Notes under the pieces: model-generated
Seen by the model: the letters and a program-made list of their open reading frames with translations, nothing else
Databases searched by the model: none
What the model was told of the DNA's origin: nothing
Part shown: piece by piece, positions 1 through 11,353 of the stretch
Layout of the letters: each line of letters opens with the position of its first letter
Position numbering within the stretch: the first letter of the stretch is position 1
From: Hemerocallis citrina
Lineage: Eukaryota; Streptophyta; Magnoliopsida; Asparagales; Asphodelaceae
Length of the DNA: 64,000 nt
NCBI GenBank assembly: GCA_017893485.1
Contig: JACEHZ010000371.1
Location: 310,001 to 374,000, forward strand
Reading direction: 5' to 3'
Translations under genes and position numbers: made by a program

Positions 1-519
1 TCTCAGCCCTTTCTTCCACAAGCCAGGGATCAAGAGATTTTTGTCAAGTCATCAACGCCAGACAACAGGGACCCGATCTACAGATCCGTTTGGATGGGAG
101 GCATGCCCGGGGGGATGCCTCCTACTCAGAACGCCAGGAGAATTGGAGAAGCAGCTCTCCTCGAAGGAAGAGATCAAAATGCTCCTCCTCTCATTGGAGG
201 AACAATGTAGAAAGATGCCCGACTCGTGAGAATCGAAAGCATCTTGAGAAGAACAAAGAGCAATAGGCTCCAGTCACTGGAGCAGGACTGGAAACTTCAA
301 GCATGACATCCTCCGATCCATCCGAGGTACTCATGATCAGGATCACACTCATGGATCCGCCACTTTACTCCTTCGAAAGAATAAGAATCCAGTGACTCAA
401 TTAGATACAAGGGAAGGACAACCAAGTCCTTCTCTGCATCTGAGAAGTAGAGGATCGCCTGGAATAGATAAAGCATGAAGGGAACCATCCAGTAGGGCTT
501 ACTGCCCCATTCGACCTCC

Positions 520-1400
520 TTTCAGCAAATCCATCCTCGATGCACCCATTCCAAAGAACTTCAAAGCTCCTCAGTTTGAATCTTATGATGGTGAATCTAA
601 CCCGGCTGATAAAGCCACTAATGCGCTCATGTGCCAAACACTTCCCACAACTTTGAAATTATCAGCAAGGGAATGGTACTCTCGCCTTACTCCAGAGTCG
701 ATATTCTCCTTCAACCAACTCGAAGAGCACCTCATTGCGCACTTCGTTACTATCCTTAATGATGAATAACAAGTGCTTCTCTATTGGAATTAAAGCAAAG
801 AGAAAAGGAGTTGCTAAAAGAATTTTTCAAGCGCTTCAAAACTGAGGCAGGGTCCATCTCCTCCGTGAAATCTTCAGTCGCGGATCACCGATTTCTGCCA
901 CAACGTCGCTCACAAGGACTTGAAGGCCTCCATCATGAAAAATCTGCCTAAATATTTTACCAAACTCCTGGAAAGGAGCAACAAGTACATCAGAGTTGAG
1001 GAAGCGCTTAATCCTCAAGACCAAAAGGATCCATCTTCCAGTTAAAAATGGAAGAATACTAGTGAGGAAGGAACCAGGAAGTTTTAGAAAGATAGCGCAC
1101 CTCAACGCCATCCTCCCCGAGCACCACGCATCGATAAGTTCACTCCTCTTAACGCAAGCGTATCAGCCATTCTCATGGAACTCAAAAATGATGGAATAAT
1201 TTGCCATCCTTCCAAGAAGACCACAACCATCAAGAGAAGTGATAGGTACAAGTGGTGTGCATTTCAGAGGGATCATGGGCACACCACAGACAACTGTCGA
1301 GCCCTCAAAAAAGAAGTTGAATATCTAATTCATCGGGGCTACCTCTCCCAATTCATCTATCAAAAAGGCAACGTCAAAACCCCTCCAGCACAGGGGCTAA
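520..1400 (+). pseudogene. Degraded Gypsy gag (capsid and zinc-knuckle-like tail)
   Basis: Gag forms the virus-like particle core of LTR retrotransposons. Pieces in different frames read like the gag at 30570-31487 and the minus-strand gag at 54052-54835: 'PKNFKAPQFESYDGES' near 550-600, 'EWYSRLTPESIFSF' near 670-710, and a Cys-His tail 'WCAFQRDHGHTTDNC' near 1250-1300 followed by 'RGYLSQF'. Several stops and frameshifts separate these blocks, so no functional product is expected. The start of the protein is not clear. A Tat-like Gypsy lineage is favoured by the divergent Cys-His spacing; family assignment is by eye. Confidence 0.75.
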
Positions 1401-1599
1401 TAAGTGTCAAGAGAAGCCCACAAAATCATAAGACTCGGATCACATGGCAGTATTCCACTCCATCCACACCAATTGGGGGGGGGGGGGTCCAACTCTTCCT
1501 ACGAAGCCTTAATCCAAGAGGTATACTCAGTGCAAAATATCCCACTCGTCAAAAGCCTAGGGGTCCCAATATCTTTCTCCGACAAGGACTTAGAAGGTT

Positions 1600-1742
1600 T
1601 CTGAACACCTCATTGCGATGCATTGATCATAAGACTTTGCATGGTAAATCAAGAGGCATTCCGCATCCTGGTGAACAAAAGCAGCTCGATAAACATCCTT
1701 TTCATGAACACATTAAGCAGTCTCAAGACGCTGAACTCCATT
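1600..1742 (+). pseudogene. Gypsy aspartic protease remnant, active site lost
   Basis: In the frame opening near 1608 the reading 'MIIRLCMVNQEAFRILVNK' followed by 'SSSINILF' aligns with the plant Tat-type protease start (DALVI..., V-D-x-G-S-S-A-D-I-L-F). The catalytic D-x-G is replaced by N-K-S, so this copy would be inactive. It lies directly after the gag tail and before the repeats, as expected for a gag-PR order. No RT follows. Confidence 0.6.
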
Positions 1743-2012
1743 CTCCAAACTCGCCAAGCTCCAAAGTCGCAGAGCTCCCAAGATGCCAAACTCGAAGTTG
1801 CCGAGCTCCCACTTCACCGAGCTCTAAACCTGCTGAGCTCCCACTTCGTCGAGCTCCTACTTTGCCGAGCTCCATCCACCAAAGCAGACTTGCCGAGCTC
1901 CCCTGTTCGCCGACCTCCAACATAAAAAAAAACACGCCGAGCTCCCCTATTCGCCGACCTCCATCATCAAATGTTGCCGAGCTCCGAGCTCCCAAGTCAC
2001 CGAAGCCTTAAA
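1738..2012 (+). repeat. Degenerate 'GCCGAGCTCC' repeat tract
   Basis: About ten interspersed copies of a decamer close to GCCGAGCTCC (SacI-like GAGCTC core) alternate with CCAACTTCG or CCTATTCG spacers. The tract is translated in the forward frames as Pro/Ser/Arg-rich peptides, which I treat as a repeat artefact. It sits where the pol region would normally begin. Confidence 0.75.
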
Positions 2013-2904
2013 ATCCAAAAAAAAAAAAAATGGAGCTCGGCAAAATGGTCAGCCAAGCTAAAGGCCTCTCACAATTGTTCGCAGTCGTCAGATTCTCCCG
2101 ATCAACGAGTCCCCTCGCAATGGACGCTCGAGATGCAACCACGTTGCCTATCTTCGTCCCTAACGCCCACTTCAAATGTTGGCCGCTTGATCACTATGAT
2201 TAGCGAGCTCGTGCGAGACTGATGCTCCACATCGTGCCACGTTGCCCCTCATTGCCGTGGCGCCATCACATCCATTCAATTCACTCAGCGGGCGAGCTTG
2301 GACCTGATCAACGCATCAGATAGCCTCAAAACACGCACCGGGCAGATAAATCAATAAAAAAATCCCTAAATTTTAACTACAAATTCCAAAAATAATTATT
2401 AAATTCAGAAAATTAATTAAAATTTTCTGAAAGATAATTAAAATTAGAATAATTAATTTAAAAAATTGAAAAAGTTATTTTCAATTTGGGAAAATTAATT
2501 TAAAAATTAGAATAACTATGGAAAATTCCAAAAAAAAATCAGAAAAGTCCTAGAAAATATTCACCGCCTCTAGAAGATCAGTTCCAAGTATCTCCAATTG
2601 TCCCTGAAAGCTAAAATTATACTTCAGAACCCAGAAACAAAGCGAACTATTTCTCGAAAGCCAAGAAAATTGTCTCCCGATATTCCAGGGTCGTACGATT
2701 CCAGCACAAATCCTAAAGATTCACAAGCAGATTAACCATATCTTCTTTAAAAGTTCTGAGCCTTCTTCATGCTCATCAACAAGACATTGGCTGCTTTCAA
2801 GCTCATTAAAAGCGACTAGGTCCACTAGGAGAGACACCCAGCCCATGAGGGCTGTAAATCAAATTTCTTATCCCCAGACAAGAGAGTTTTATCTCTTAAG
2901 GGGG
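2013..2904. other. Non-coding 3' internal region of the Gypsy remnant
   Basis: A poly-A run near 2017, a short GC-rich stretch to about 2340, then strongly AT-rich DNA (2341-2570) with repeated AATTAAAATT-type words, similar to the AT-rich block at 35171-35460 in Gypsy-B. A purine-rich stretch at about 2898-2910 could be the polypurine tract. No gene seen. Confidence 0.6.
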
Positions 2905-3299
2905 AGAATCAACAGGAGATAAGGGATTCATATCAATCTAATGGATCCATATCAATCTCTTAACTGTTTCTCAGGCTTATAAATACCATCCCCTCCTCAT
3001 TCAGAAGGTAATCAATAAATCTGCAATTTCTCTCTCAAACTTTCTTTCTCTTTCTGGCTCTGACTTGAGCATCGGATGGTCTATTATTGTGGCCACCTCC
3101 GGTGTTTCAGGCTTTTTACAGGTCCATCGGTCTTATCAGTAACCGTCAGACCAAGATCAAGGTGCTCTTTCAACGATCCAAATTCAAACTTCGGAGCCCT
3201 AACAACTTTTGTGGAGACAATCAAAGGTTAGATCTTTAGTAATTTTCTTTAAATATAAACTCACTATATGTTTGCTCCCACACCAAAAAAATAGCAACA
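2905..3299 (+). mobile_element. Probable 3' LTR of the Gypsy remnant
   Basis: Contains a TATA box (TATAAATA, about 2979-2986), a 'CGGTGTTTCAGGCTTTTTACAGG' type block split across 3100-3121, and ends in 'CTCCCACACCAAAAAAATAGCA', the same kind of end as the LTRs at 6456-7028 and 35617-36189. The left boundary after the purine-rich stretch is uncertain because no clean TG start is obvious. Confidence 0.6.
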
Positions 3300-3392
3300 C
3301 TCCATCTTTAGGAAGAACCGGTGAAGCAAATTACATTCTTTGAATTAAGACACTAGTAATCGCTCATAAATACTTGTCATCATGTTGCTAAA

Positions 3393-4540
3393 TTGAATGC
3401 TACTCCTTCCAAGATAGGAGCCTCCCTTACTCGTGACTTGTGCCCAAATAGTGATCGAAAGAGGAATTCAATGGCCAATATAACCTCTGCTGCTACAGTT
3501 GGAAGTCCAATGGAGACAATGTTATGCACTAAACCGAACATTTTGTCAAGCAGTAGAGGTTGTGAGCAAATATCAAAGCAACTACACCAAGGCACATTAA
3601 AAGGTGGTAAAGTGCACAGTGAGGTACTTGCTAAAGACTGCGGACTATCAATTGTGCTATCAAGGTGGAGACCTCCGTCTAAGAGGACTCAAGGATGTTG
3701 ATTGGAGTTGTGATTTAGATTAATGCAAATCCCCTAAAGGATACAAGTTCACTCTTGTCTATGGAGCCATTTATTGGAGCCGAAAGAAGTAGCCTTGCAA
3801 TACCCCTGGGTGGTGGAATTAGGATTTATTAATTAATTTGTGGGATATATATAAGTGTTGGTGTTAGGCTTTTGACATGTAGGATGGGCCTAGTATTTCC
3901 AATGGGGTTGGAGATATATTAGTTGGACTTGTAATATAAAGATGACTTGCATGAGTGTGTAAGGTAAGAATTTAGTCTCACATCGGATAAAAGATTGAGT
4001 GGAGAGTGATATAAATAGAATTGTCAATAATCTCAAACTGCCTTCTAAACTAACTAGTCTTTTGGGTGAGATTTTAGCCATGTGGCTGGGCCGGAAAAAA
4101 ATACCAGGTCATGGCTATGAGAATGACTTGGAAATTTTAGAAGAGTAGGTGAATAGGCCAGGGGGTTACAATCCTTGTGTCGCATTATCCATCATGAAAA
4201 TCGAGTAGATTGCTAGTGCTGCTAAGGCTCAAGGCGATGTTTGGTTGAGAAGGTTCTATAAGCAACTTTATTGACATGGTTGTGGGCAACAACCCATCAC
4301 ATTATACTTCGAAAACATGTTTGTTCTGATGCTAGTGAAACACTCTAAGTAGCATAATAGATCAAAGCGCATTCAAATGAGATATCACTTTATTTGGACA
4401 TTCTGTAAAAATAAGAAGATTGTGCGGTTTACTTGTCGACTAAAGATATGATTGCAGATCTACTCGCAAAAGTGTTAGATCGGACCACTTTTGAGCACTA
4501 TGGTGCTCCGTAGGTTGTAACCTAGTACAAAAAGAACACA
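3393..4540 (+). pseudogene. Decayed Ty1/Copia RT-RNase H remnant
   Basis: Mixed frames read as the end of Copia reverse transcriptase and RNase H: an 'AVGSLMYAMLCTRPDI'-like block (seen as TVGSPMETMLCTKPNI, 3490-3545), 'CYQGGDLRLRGLKDVDWSCDLD' (3655-3720), 'ALSIMKIE' near 4185, and 'MIADLLAKVLDRTTFEHY' (4449-4500). Many stops and frameshifts mark an old copy. It is split by a short solo LTR at 3796-4172; removing that segment brings the 'SRKK' and 'CVALS' blocks together, which supports both calls. No LTR of this Copia element is identified. Confidence 0.8.
3796..4172 (+). mobile_element. Short solo LTR (377 bp) inside the Copia remnant
   Basis: Starts TGCAATACCCC and ends GGGGGTTACA, with a TATA-like TATAAATA near 4010. 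It is flanked by AGCCT (3791-3795) and ATCCT (4173-4177), a 5-bp target duplication with one mismatch. It interrupts the RNase H coding remnant exactly between two adjacent conserved blocks. Confidence 0.65.
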
Positions 4541-5761
4541 ATCGCATATAGCCACGGTCACATACTAACATAACAAAATATATAATGATCTAAATGCTAA
4601 TATTTAATTATAGTCCAATTCTTAAGCATTTTCCAAACATAATTGGCCGAGTCATAAAGTTTCAACATGTTCACACAATGGCATACCAATAATAGTATCG
4701 TCATTGATAAATAAATACAAAACATCACAAACTAATATAAGAGCTTAAAAATACTATTTCAAAGAAAAAACTAAAATTACTAAGCTAGTAAAATATTAAT
4801 ACTTTAGACTAATGAACAACTCAATCAATCATCAACTCCTCTTCATCCTCTTCCAACTAAATAGCTCCTTGTCTTCTTCTTCATTTTGGGACACATAAAT
4901 CTTCCATATCTTCTTCTTACCGACCTCAACCCCCAAGGCAATAAAGAATATGTCCACACACGAGAGATTTGAGATGCTTGTCGCTTAATCACCCGAGGCA
5001 TCCAGGTGAGCGCCTTTCTAAACTTTGCTCCCTTCCAAGATGAAAAACTTCTTGGAAAAACGAGTCTGAGGTCCGAGATTTAAAAACTTGGCTATGATCA
5101 ATATTTTTGCATTTAACTGCATATGCTAGGGATCAGATCTCTAGAATCTCTACAATTAGTAAGAGTCCAGAAAAATTTAATATGCAACCACATAGCACTA
5201 TGCACCAGCAAATGCTACTTTAGTGGTAAGATCTCGTAATCAGATTTACATATGATGGCATGCCTAGACAATAAGTGTAATGCTACATACCATCGTGTGT
5301 TCTATGAGTAATATCCAATAGTCATCCAGAACCCTAAGTTAGTCATCCCCCAATGACCTCCCTTTCTTGCTGCACATGCTTCCCGTTCCCAATGACAATG
5401 CATCCTGAAGATAGACATCGCCGCCGCAATTAAACACACACTTCATGTCATGTTCTGATACGGATTTGGCGTAAGTACAGGTTAGATTTTTGTTGGAGAA
5501 ATACTTGTGTCAGATTGGAGGCCTACTCGGACGCGAGACTTATTCGGAAGTGCCAATGTGACTCAGGAAGTTGTTCAGAGACCTCTAGCTCATTCATCCA
5601 GTGATCCAATTTGTTCTACTATTAATACTTTTTTTGTTTTCAATTGCTTGATGAGTGCATCTGCAGTCTCCTGCCTATCTGATTTTTTAGACATAATCAT
5701 TTTCTGGCACAGAATTCATGATGAATACTTGTTTATGCGGTGGCCCACCCAGTGCCTACAA
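4541..5761. other. Gene-free stretch, no recognised feature
   Basis: AT-rich sequence without conserved coding blocks. An open frame at 5507-5770 (88 codons) starts after a possible acceptor but shows no family resemblance I recognise. If the AUG5-like exon at 37223 belongs to a real gene, this region could be intron; I could not find the preceding AUG5 exon here. Confidence 0.4.
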
Positions 5762-6226
5762 TCTATATAATAAAACACAAAAAAAGCTATCAAGTAGCTC
5801 TCCTTCAATTCCCTCAAAAATCAAAGGTCCAGATCTAACATCACAAAACATATTTTTTCCCATCAAAAGTTCTCCCCAAAACTAAAATTCAAATCCTCCA
5901 CCCAAAACAACTCCTATATTTATTTTTGTTTTTTTTCTCTCTTTCCCTCCCTCTTCTATTCAAAAAATTAAGATAATAAAAATTTTAAAATTTTTTTTAA
6001 AAAAAAAACTAAAAAACTAAAAAAATTAAAAATTTAAAAACTTTTAAAATAAAAAAATAATAAAAAATTCATATAATATGTTTTTTGCTGGACCCCCAAA
6101 AATTTCTCATATAATATATTTGCTACTTCAATTATTTTGCTGGACCTCCAAAACTATTTTATATGATCAAATAAGGTGCACCGTTCCGAAGACGTGCCGT
6201 AGGCACGTGTCAACGGGCAAACCTAA
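5762..6226 (+). mobile_element. Non-autonomous Helitron (465 bp)
   Basis: The 5' end reads TCTATATAATAAAAC, like plant Helitron starts, directly after an A. The 3' end has a stem-loop (ACGTGCC-GTA-GGCACGT at 6192-6208, extended by outer CCGTT/AACGG pairing) and then CTAA at 6223-6226, followed by T. Insertion between A and T without a target duplication matches Helitron behaviour. The interior is AT-rich and non-coding; no Rep/helicase is present. Confidence 0.6.
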
Positions 6227-6455
6227 TCATTCTATATGATTTAATTTCCTTTTATACATAAGGGGATCCATTTCCTCTCTTCTGTCTTATTCACACAAGC
6301 ATGCACACACACACCCCCCATGTAGTAATAGATTCACCATCATGTCCAATTTCGGTTCCTTCCGGTCTACATGAATGCGCCTATTCGGACCTTATGTGCT
6401 TTATGTCAAGTGATTTACAGGTTGCCAAATTTTTCCATGTCAAAATTTTTGCATG

Positions 6456-7028
6456 TGATGTAGGTAAAAATTACAACTGATCGGGACTGTACAATCTCAG
6501 CACGCATCTCAAGGCTTCCAATGGTAGTACAGTCATTTCATGTTGGCAGCAGGCCTACTAGAAGAACATGGGCCTCCTCTAGGCCCATCAGCTCACCCAG
6601 ATTAGAAGCCAGGGCTCACTTACAGCCTAACAGAGGGGGATTTCCAACTAATCACAGTTGTCAGTCAAATCCCCCTAAATCAGATATTGAACAACTGATT
6701 CTCAATCACAGAATCGTTCCTATCTAGCTCACCCTCCAAGGTCTATAAATACTTCTCCCTATCCACCATTAAGATGTAATCACCATTTCAGTAATTAAAA
6801 CCATCTTTGACTTTTTGTTACTAACTTGATCGTCGGAGGGGATGTCGCCGGAAATACTCCTGGTGTCTCAGGGTTTTTGCAGGTGTCCAGCGGCATTTAA
6901 CCACCATCAGATCCACTAAATTCATCCATACACTAGCCTCATATCAGGGTTAGATCAAAAGGATGAGATCTGTGTTTCCCTCTCATCCAAAGCACTCATA
7001 ATCTGTTGCTCTCACCCAAAAAATAGCA
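6456..7028 (+). mobile_element. 5' LTR of Gypsy-B
   Basis: Starts TGATGTAGGT and ends AAATAGCA, 573 bp. It aligns along its full length with the two copies near 35617 and 36577, sharing blocks such as CAATCTCAGCACGCAT and TCGTCGGAGGG. It is followed by the primer-binding region at 7037. Confidence 0.85.
6744..6751 (+). promoter_or_regulatory. TATA box of the Gypsy-B 5' LTR
   Basis: TATAAATA about 290 bp into the LTR, conserved in the 3' LTR copies (near 35908 and 36841). It is followed by the CCCTCTCCACCATTAA block that probably marks the start of R. Confidence 0.6.
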
Positions 7029-7036
7029 GCATAAAA

Positions 7037-7055
7037 TTGGGGCCGTCTGTGGGAA
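7037..7055 (+). other. Primer-binding site region of Gypsy-B
   Basis: TTGGGGCCGTCTGTGGGAA lies 8 nt after the LTR end. It closely resembles the TTGGCGCCGTCTGTGGG signature found after the 5' LTR of many plant Tat/Athila-type Gypsy elements. Confidence 0.7.
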
Positions 7056-7108
7056 AGTAGACCAATCTAGCCTCTGATTCTGATCCTACACAGTAGCCAT
7101 TTTCTCCC

Positions 7109-7711
7109 ATGGCCCCCAAGACTAAGAAGACTACTACAGCAGGGCATCATGCAGACCCCCCTCTTCTTCCTCCTCCTCGTCCTTCTCACAGTCGAACGGT
7201 CACTCAGGGGTCGCAATAGTTGCGGGTTGAACGCCCACATGGTCCGACTCTGAGAGCCTCCTGATCGGTCGCCCGAAGAGCGGAGCCCCCAGTGGTTTCG
7301 GATCTCTGAACCTAATTGGCAATCAGCAAGAAGAGAGTGACCTTCGCCACAACCTAAACTGCTCTAGAAACGAAGGACCCTCTGGGCATCCTCCGAGCCA
7401 CAACCGTCATCCTCCCTTGGTCAAAAGGAGTGCAGTCCCTCCTGAGGGACCGCCGACCCCCAAATGGTCATGGAGAAGGAGGCCGTGATGAGGGCTGAGT
7501 TCCAAGAATTTCGGAATGAGGACCTTCAAGCTCTCCGAGTCAGAGCGCGGTGCGAACATCATCCCTCCGGAGGGATCGGGAACGAAGAGTCTTACAGGTC
7601 GACCCAATTTGAGGGACGAGAAGGAGACTTCCTCAAATGTCTGTAGGAATTTGAAGACCGCCTTGCCCGTACTGGCGAGGACAGGAGGTAGTCTAACAGA
7701 GGGTACCGGCT
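7109..7711 (+). pseudogene. Gypsy-B gag, N-terminal part (interrupted by element A)
   Basis: An ATG at 7109 opens 'MAPKTKKTTTAG', matching the start of the minus-strand gag at 54835 ('MAPKANRTTT'). Several stops and frameshifts follow. The last readable block, 'FEDRLARTG' near 7650-7680, runs into the insertion point at 7712-7716. The continuing protein is found at 30570 ('RPPFSSYILEAPVLRSF'), and the homologous minus-strand gag shows both blocks joined, so the interruption is certain. The gene is inactive. Confidence 0.85.
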
Positions 7712-8265
7712 GGTCCTGTAACATCCTGAATTTTCAATTATAATTAATTAAGAGTTTGTTTAATTTCACGTATTTTGCACGAGCAAATTTATGTACATTT
7801 TTCCCTTAAAAACTATTTATTTTCATATTATGAACAAGTATTTTAATTCTTCTCTTTTTAATATAAAAACCTATTTAAACTCTAGGCCTAATTGTCTAAC
7901 TCTCTAGGCCACACTAATTAAATTAATTAATTAAATTAGGAGCCCATAGACTTTAGCCCACTAGATTGAGCCCACTAATTTAATTCTTTTCAAAATAACA
8001 CAACTTGTAGGGTAGACTAATTTTTGTAACAAATTAACTAATTAACATGAACAACTAGTAACTAGGGGTGCATTGTGTGACACTTGCATGTGCCATATGC
8101 ATGGAGAAGGTAGGCCGGATTGTGCATGAGAGGCTGGGAGAGATGGAGTGAGTGGATAGGTAGTTGTGTGTTTATGGGTAGTTGTTCTAACTCCCTAATA
8201 TATCCTAGCCCCCAATCTACATCCATCTAGATCAATCTTGGCCCTCCATTTGGCTTTGAAAAAAG

Positions 8266-8273
8266 TATAAATA
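8266..8273 (+). promoter_or_regulatory. TATA box of element A 5' LTR
   Basis: TATAAATA, about 550 bp into the LTR. Related boxes sit at the same place in the sister solo LTRs (21011-21018 and 27254-27261). The 3' LTR copy near 20411 has changed to TATAAAAC. Confidence 0.6.
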
Positions 8274-9438
8274 CCCCCTCATTCTCTTCATGAAATGCAC
8301 TAGAAAAACTTACAAGAGAAAAAGAAAGAAAAGAAAACTAGTTGTGAGAAAAAGATTGAGAATAGTTGTGAGTAAAAAGATTGAGAGTGTGTGTTGTGTT
8401 TTCTTGCACCTAGAGGAGGCCGGTCAATCTGTTTGTGTGTAAAAAGATTGAGAATAGTTGTTAGTAAAAACATCAAGGAGAGGAAGGTGCTCGGATTCCA
8501 TCAAGCAAGGAGAAGACGCATTTTGGTGGCACAATCTAGGAGGAGAAGGAACCGTTTGTGTGTTCAAGAAAATTTCTAGGAGCTTTCTAATTGTTTTCTT
8601 CAAAAGGTGGGTGATTTCTCAAGCTTCTACTTTAGATAGCATGCTAGAGATTGAAATTATGATTATGTTAGAAATGAGTATGAAAGGTTGCCATATATTT
8701 GTTTAAAGAGATTAAGGAGAAAAGAACACTAATTGATCTACATGAAAAGTTAGTAAAATAAATTAGAATGTGTGAATGAGGATGTGTTATGATGGCTTGG
8801 TAGTATATTTGCATGCTAAAATGGATAAATTGTGATTTTATGAAACTTTGTCTATGCATGAATTGTAAAATACAATATGTGGAAAATGTGCTTATGGATA
8901 AATTAAAGAATGTAAATTAGTATTCATGGAATATTAAATAGATTGAATTGTGGTAAAAAGTGTGTTTTAATTGCCATATGCAAGTAGTGTTGTAGTCACT
9001 TGATTTATTATCTATATTGTCTCTTGAAACATAAGAAAACGGTTGGTTCGTGAAATCGGACTAAACTAAAGAATTTAAATTTGGTAAAGAATGAAAGAGA
9101 GAAAAGCTTGTATGAACTCATTATGAATGAGGGGGAATTGTTGATAAATGGATTCTTATCAAAAGAAATGTTTCTATGTCGAAATGTATTTATTTTGATC
9201 CATTGTTTAAATAAACTAAGGGAGAAATAGTCTTTTATGTTTAAAATAAGTTTTATACAAATTATGAAAGTACAAGCTACTGTTTTTCTAAAAAAATATA
9301 ATCAGGGAAAGATCTATATTTTATAAGATCAATTTGAATGAGAAAATTCAAGTTTTCCTAAAAAGAGCTAGAAATAGCACAGTCAGACACAAAAACATTT
9401 TAATAAATTTTCCTTACGGGTTAGTCACTAAAACCTAC

Positions 9439-9680
9439 TGGTCAGTGGGTGTGCTTTAAAACTATTACCATTGCTCGGCGGAGCTGATACCCTGGGTTCG
9501 AGTCTCGGTAGAGACTTTGTTTTTCTAAAATGTGATTTTTATTCAAAACCCGAACCCGAAACTCAAGTATATTTTAAGACTCCATTTATATAGCTAGTCG
9601 CTGTGGTCATTCTGGTCTTTGGGTGCGGTTTGGTGACATTACTGTTCACCCGCGGAGCCACTGTGTGTGGGTTCGAAACC
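9439..9680 (+). other. Two tRNA-like A/B-box modules in element A 5' LTR
   Basis: Module 1: TGGTCAGTGGG (9439-9449, A-box-like) and GGTTCGAGTCT (9495-9505, B-box-like). Module 2: TGGTCTTTGGG (9613-9623) and GGTTCGAAACC (9670-9680), the latter a perfect match to the pol III B-box consensus GGTTCRANNCC. Box spacing of about 45 nt is within the range seen in tRNA genes and SINEs. No full acceptor stem is visible, so these are tRNA-related relics or promoters, not tRNA genes. Confidence 0.5.
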
Positions 9681-11210
9681 GGCCTCTGGCCAATTTTTTT
9701 AGTTTTCGATTTTTATAATATTTTTGACTTTTCTAAGGGTTTTAATGTTATAAAAATTGAAGAAAAAAAATATTATGAATATTCTAAAAATACCTAGACT
9801 TCCTAAAAATTTATTCTATCATTATTGACCTATTACAATGAGAATTAATGGCTATTCTGGAAAAGAACTTGATACAAATTATTAGAATGAAATATTGATT
9901 AAATAACGAAAATAAATATTTTTCTTGTAAAAGAAAGTTTGAGTAGAGATTTTAAATGAGATTGTACCGTGAAAAATTTAAGTAAGATAAATGTGATTTT
10001 CTTGGCTTAATAAGTGAAAGATTGATATTATGAAAATAAAAGAAATTATGTGATGTTAAATTATGAATGTGGGAAGTTTGAAAAATGAATTTGTCACATT
10101 ATACAAGAAATTTGTACATGAAAATGAAATGGAAGATCATGATGAATTATGAGAAATTTTTGTGAGTGTGAATACTAAATTTTTATGAACATGAAATGAG
10201 ATTAAAGACTACAGTGTAGCTAAGTCCTTATACCGGCATTGAATAAATTCTTTTGAGATAACTTATTGAAATGAAAGATCAAGTTTGGGTCGTTATTGTT
10301 GATTGATGGTTAAGACCGGTATAGAGGAAGTGCTAACTCTAGGGTGTTAATTTTTATTCATGATTCAAATAACTAAGGACAATATAATAGTGAAGATGTG
10401 ATGAAAGTAAGAGAAAAACACAAGTATGAGGGCCTCGGATCTACGGTGTGAGAGTATTCATAGGTTGCCTGCTTGATGCATCATGTCATGGTGTAGATAC
10501 ATCTCCGGAATTAACAGGACCGTGACAACTCTTGTGGGATATTTGGTGACTATGGGTGGTGCCATCGTTCCATGATGGAGGCTGAATTATCCATAGGCTC
10601 TGCATGATGCGTCAAGTAACGATGTGGGATTCCCCTCCAGGCTGTCTGGATATGGGCTCGTAACTCATAGAACATCTAGGATACTTACCATAGTAACCGT
10701 AGTAGTTTAAATCATAGGGAGGGAATCAACCCTACTAGATGAAGAACGATTAAGGGCTTGCCCTCAAACCTATATAGTATGGGATGCATAGAATCCGAAC
10801 AAGTGCTCATTTGTGGTATGTAATATAAATAACTGCATTAAGGACTAAGTGCACATTCACACACGACATCAATAGGATAGTCCCCCTTAGCTTTGTTTGT
10901 GACAAGTGTGTGCTTTCTAAATAAGAAAAATTGATGTATTATATCCTAGCATCAGTTGAATCCAACTGATATACCCATAGTTTCTATGTAGGATAAAGTG
11001 ATTGACAAGACTAAAGAATGGTTGCTGCTTAAAGAAATGTCCAAGTTGTTATTTAATTCATGTATAATGTTGTAATTTGCTTCCGCTGTGTAAAATGTAA
11101 ATATTATTGTATAAAAATTTTTAATTCCTTGTAAAATTGTACGAAGTGAAGTGTAAAGATCCTGTGGAACTTCGAATTCAGTCTTATTTGGAATTCGAGG
11201 TGTTACAGAG

Positions 11211-11222
11211 TGGTATCAAAGC
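11211..11222 (+). other. Primer-binding site (initiator tRNA-Met type), element A
   Basis: TGGTATCAAAGC, three bases after the LTR end. It is one mismatch from TGGTATCAGAGC, which pairs with the 3' end of initiator tRNA-Met and is seen intact at 62226. Confidence 0.85.
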
Positions 11223-11353
11223 CACGCTTCCAAGTAGTATAAATTTATAAGGAACGACACTCTAGAGTGGACATTGGGTATAAAGATTTAAATGTAAGTT
11301 ACTTACATTTGTGTTGCTCTATGATTGATGCTTCTTCTTCTCCCTTTCCCAAG

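Larger units (their letters stand above)
1..3299 (+). mobile_element. Ty3/Gypsy (Tat-like) retrotransposon remnant, left end outside window
   Basis: The segment contains, in order, a frameshifted gag, a short protease remnant, a GC-rich repeat tract, AT-rich non-coding DNA and an LTR-like sequence with a TATA box. The gag tail has the C-F-H-G-H-C spacing and the following 'YLIHRGYLSQF' block typical of plant Tat-lineage gag. No reverse transcriptase or integrase is visible between protease and LTR, so the copy is either deleted or gag-PR-only. The same architecture (gag, GC-rich repeats, AT-rich stretch, LTR) recurs in the element at 6456-37126. The upstream LTR is not in the window. Confidence 0.75.
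7717..11207 (+). mobile_element. 5' LTR of element A (about 3.5 kb)
   Basis: TG...CA ends, TATA box at 8266, two tRNA-like modules near 9440-9680, and an end block GTGGAACTTCGAATTCAG shared with the solo LTRs at 20447 and 26693. It aligns over its whole length with the three pieces of the 3' LTR. No long ORF is conserved between the copies, so I treat it as non-coding. Confidence 0.9.

Noticed and set aside
5507..5770. Possible host exon
   Set aside because: Open for 88 codons but without recognisable similarity or a firm splice-site pair, and its end runs into the Helitron start.
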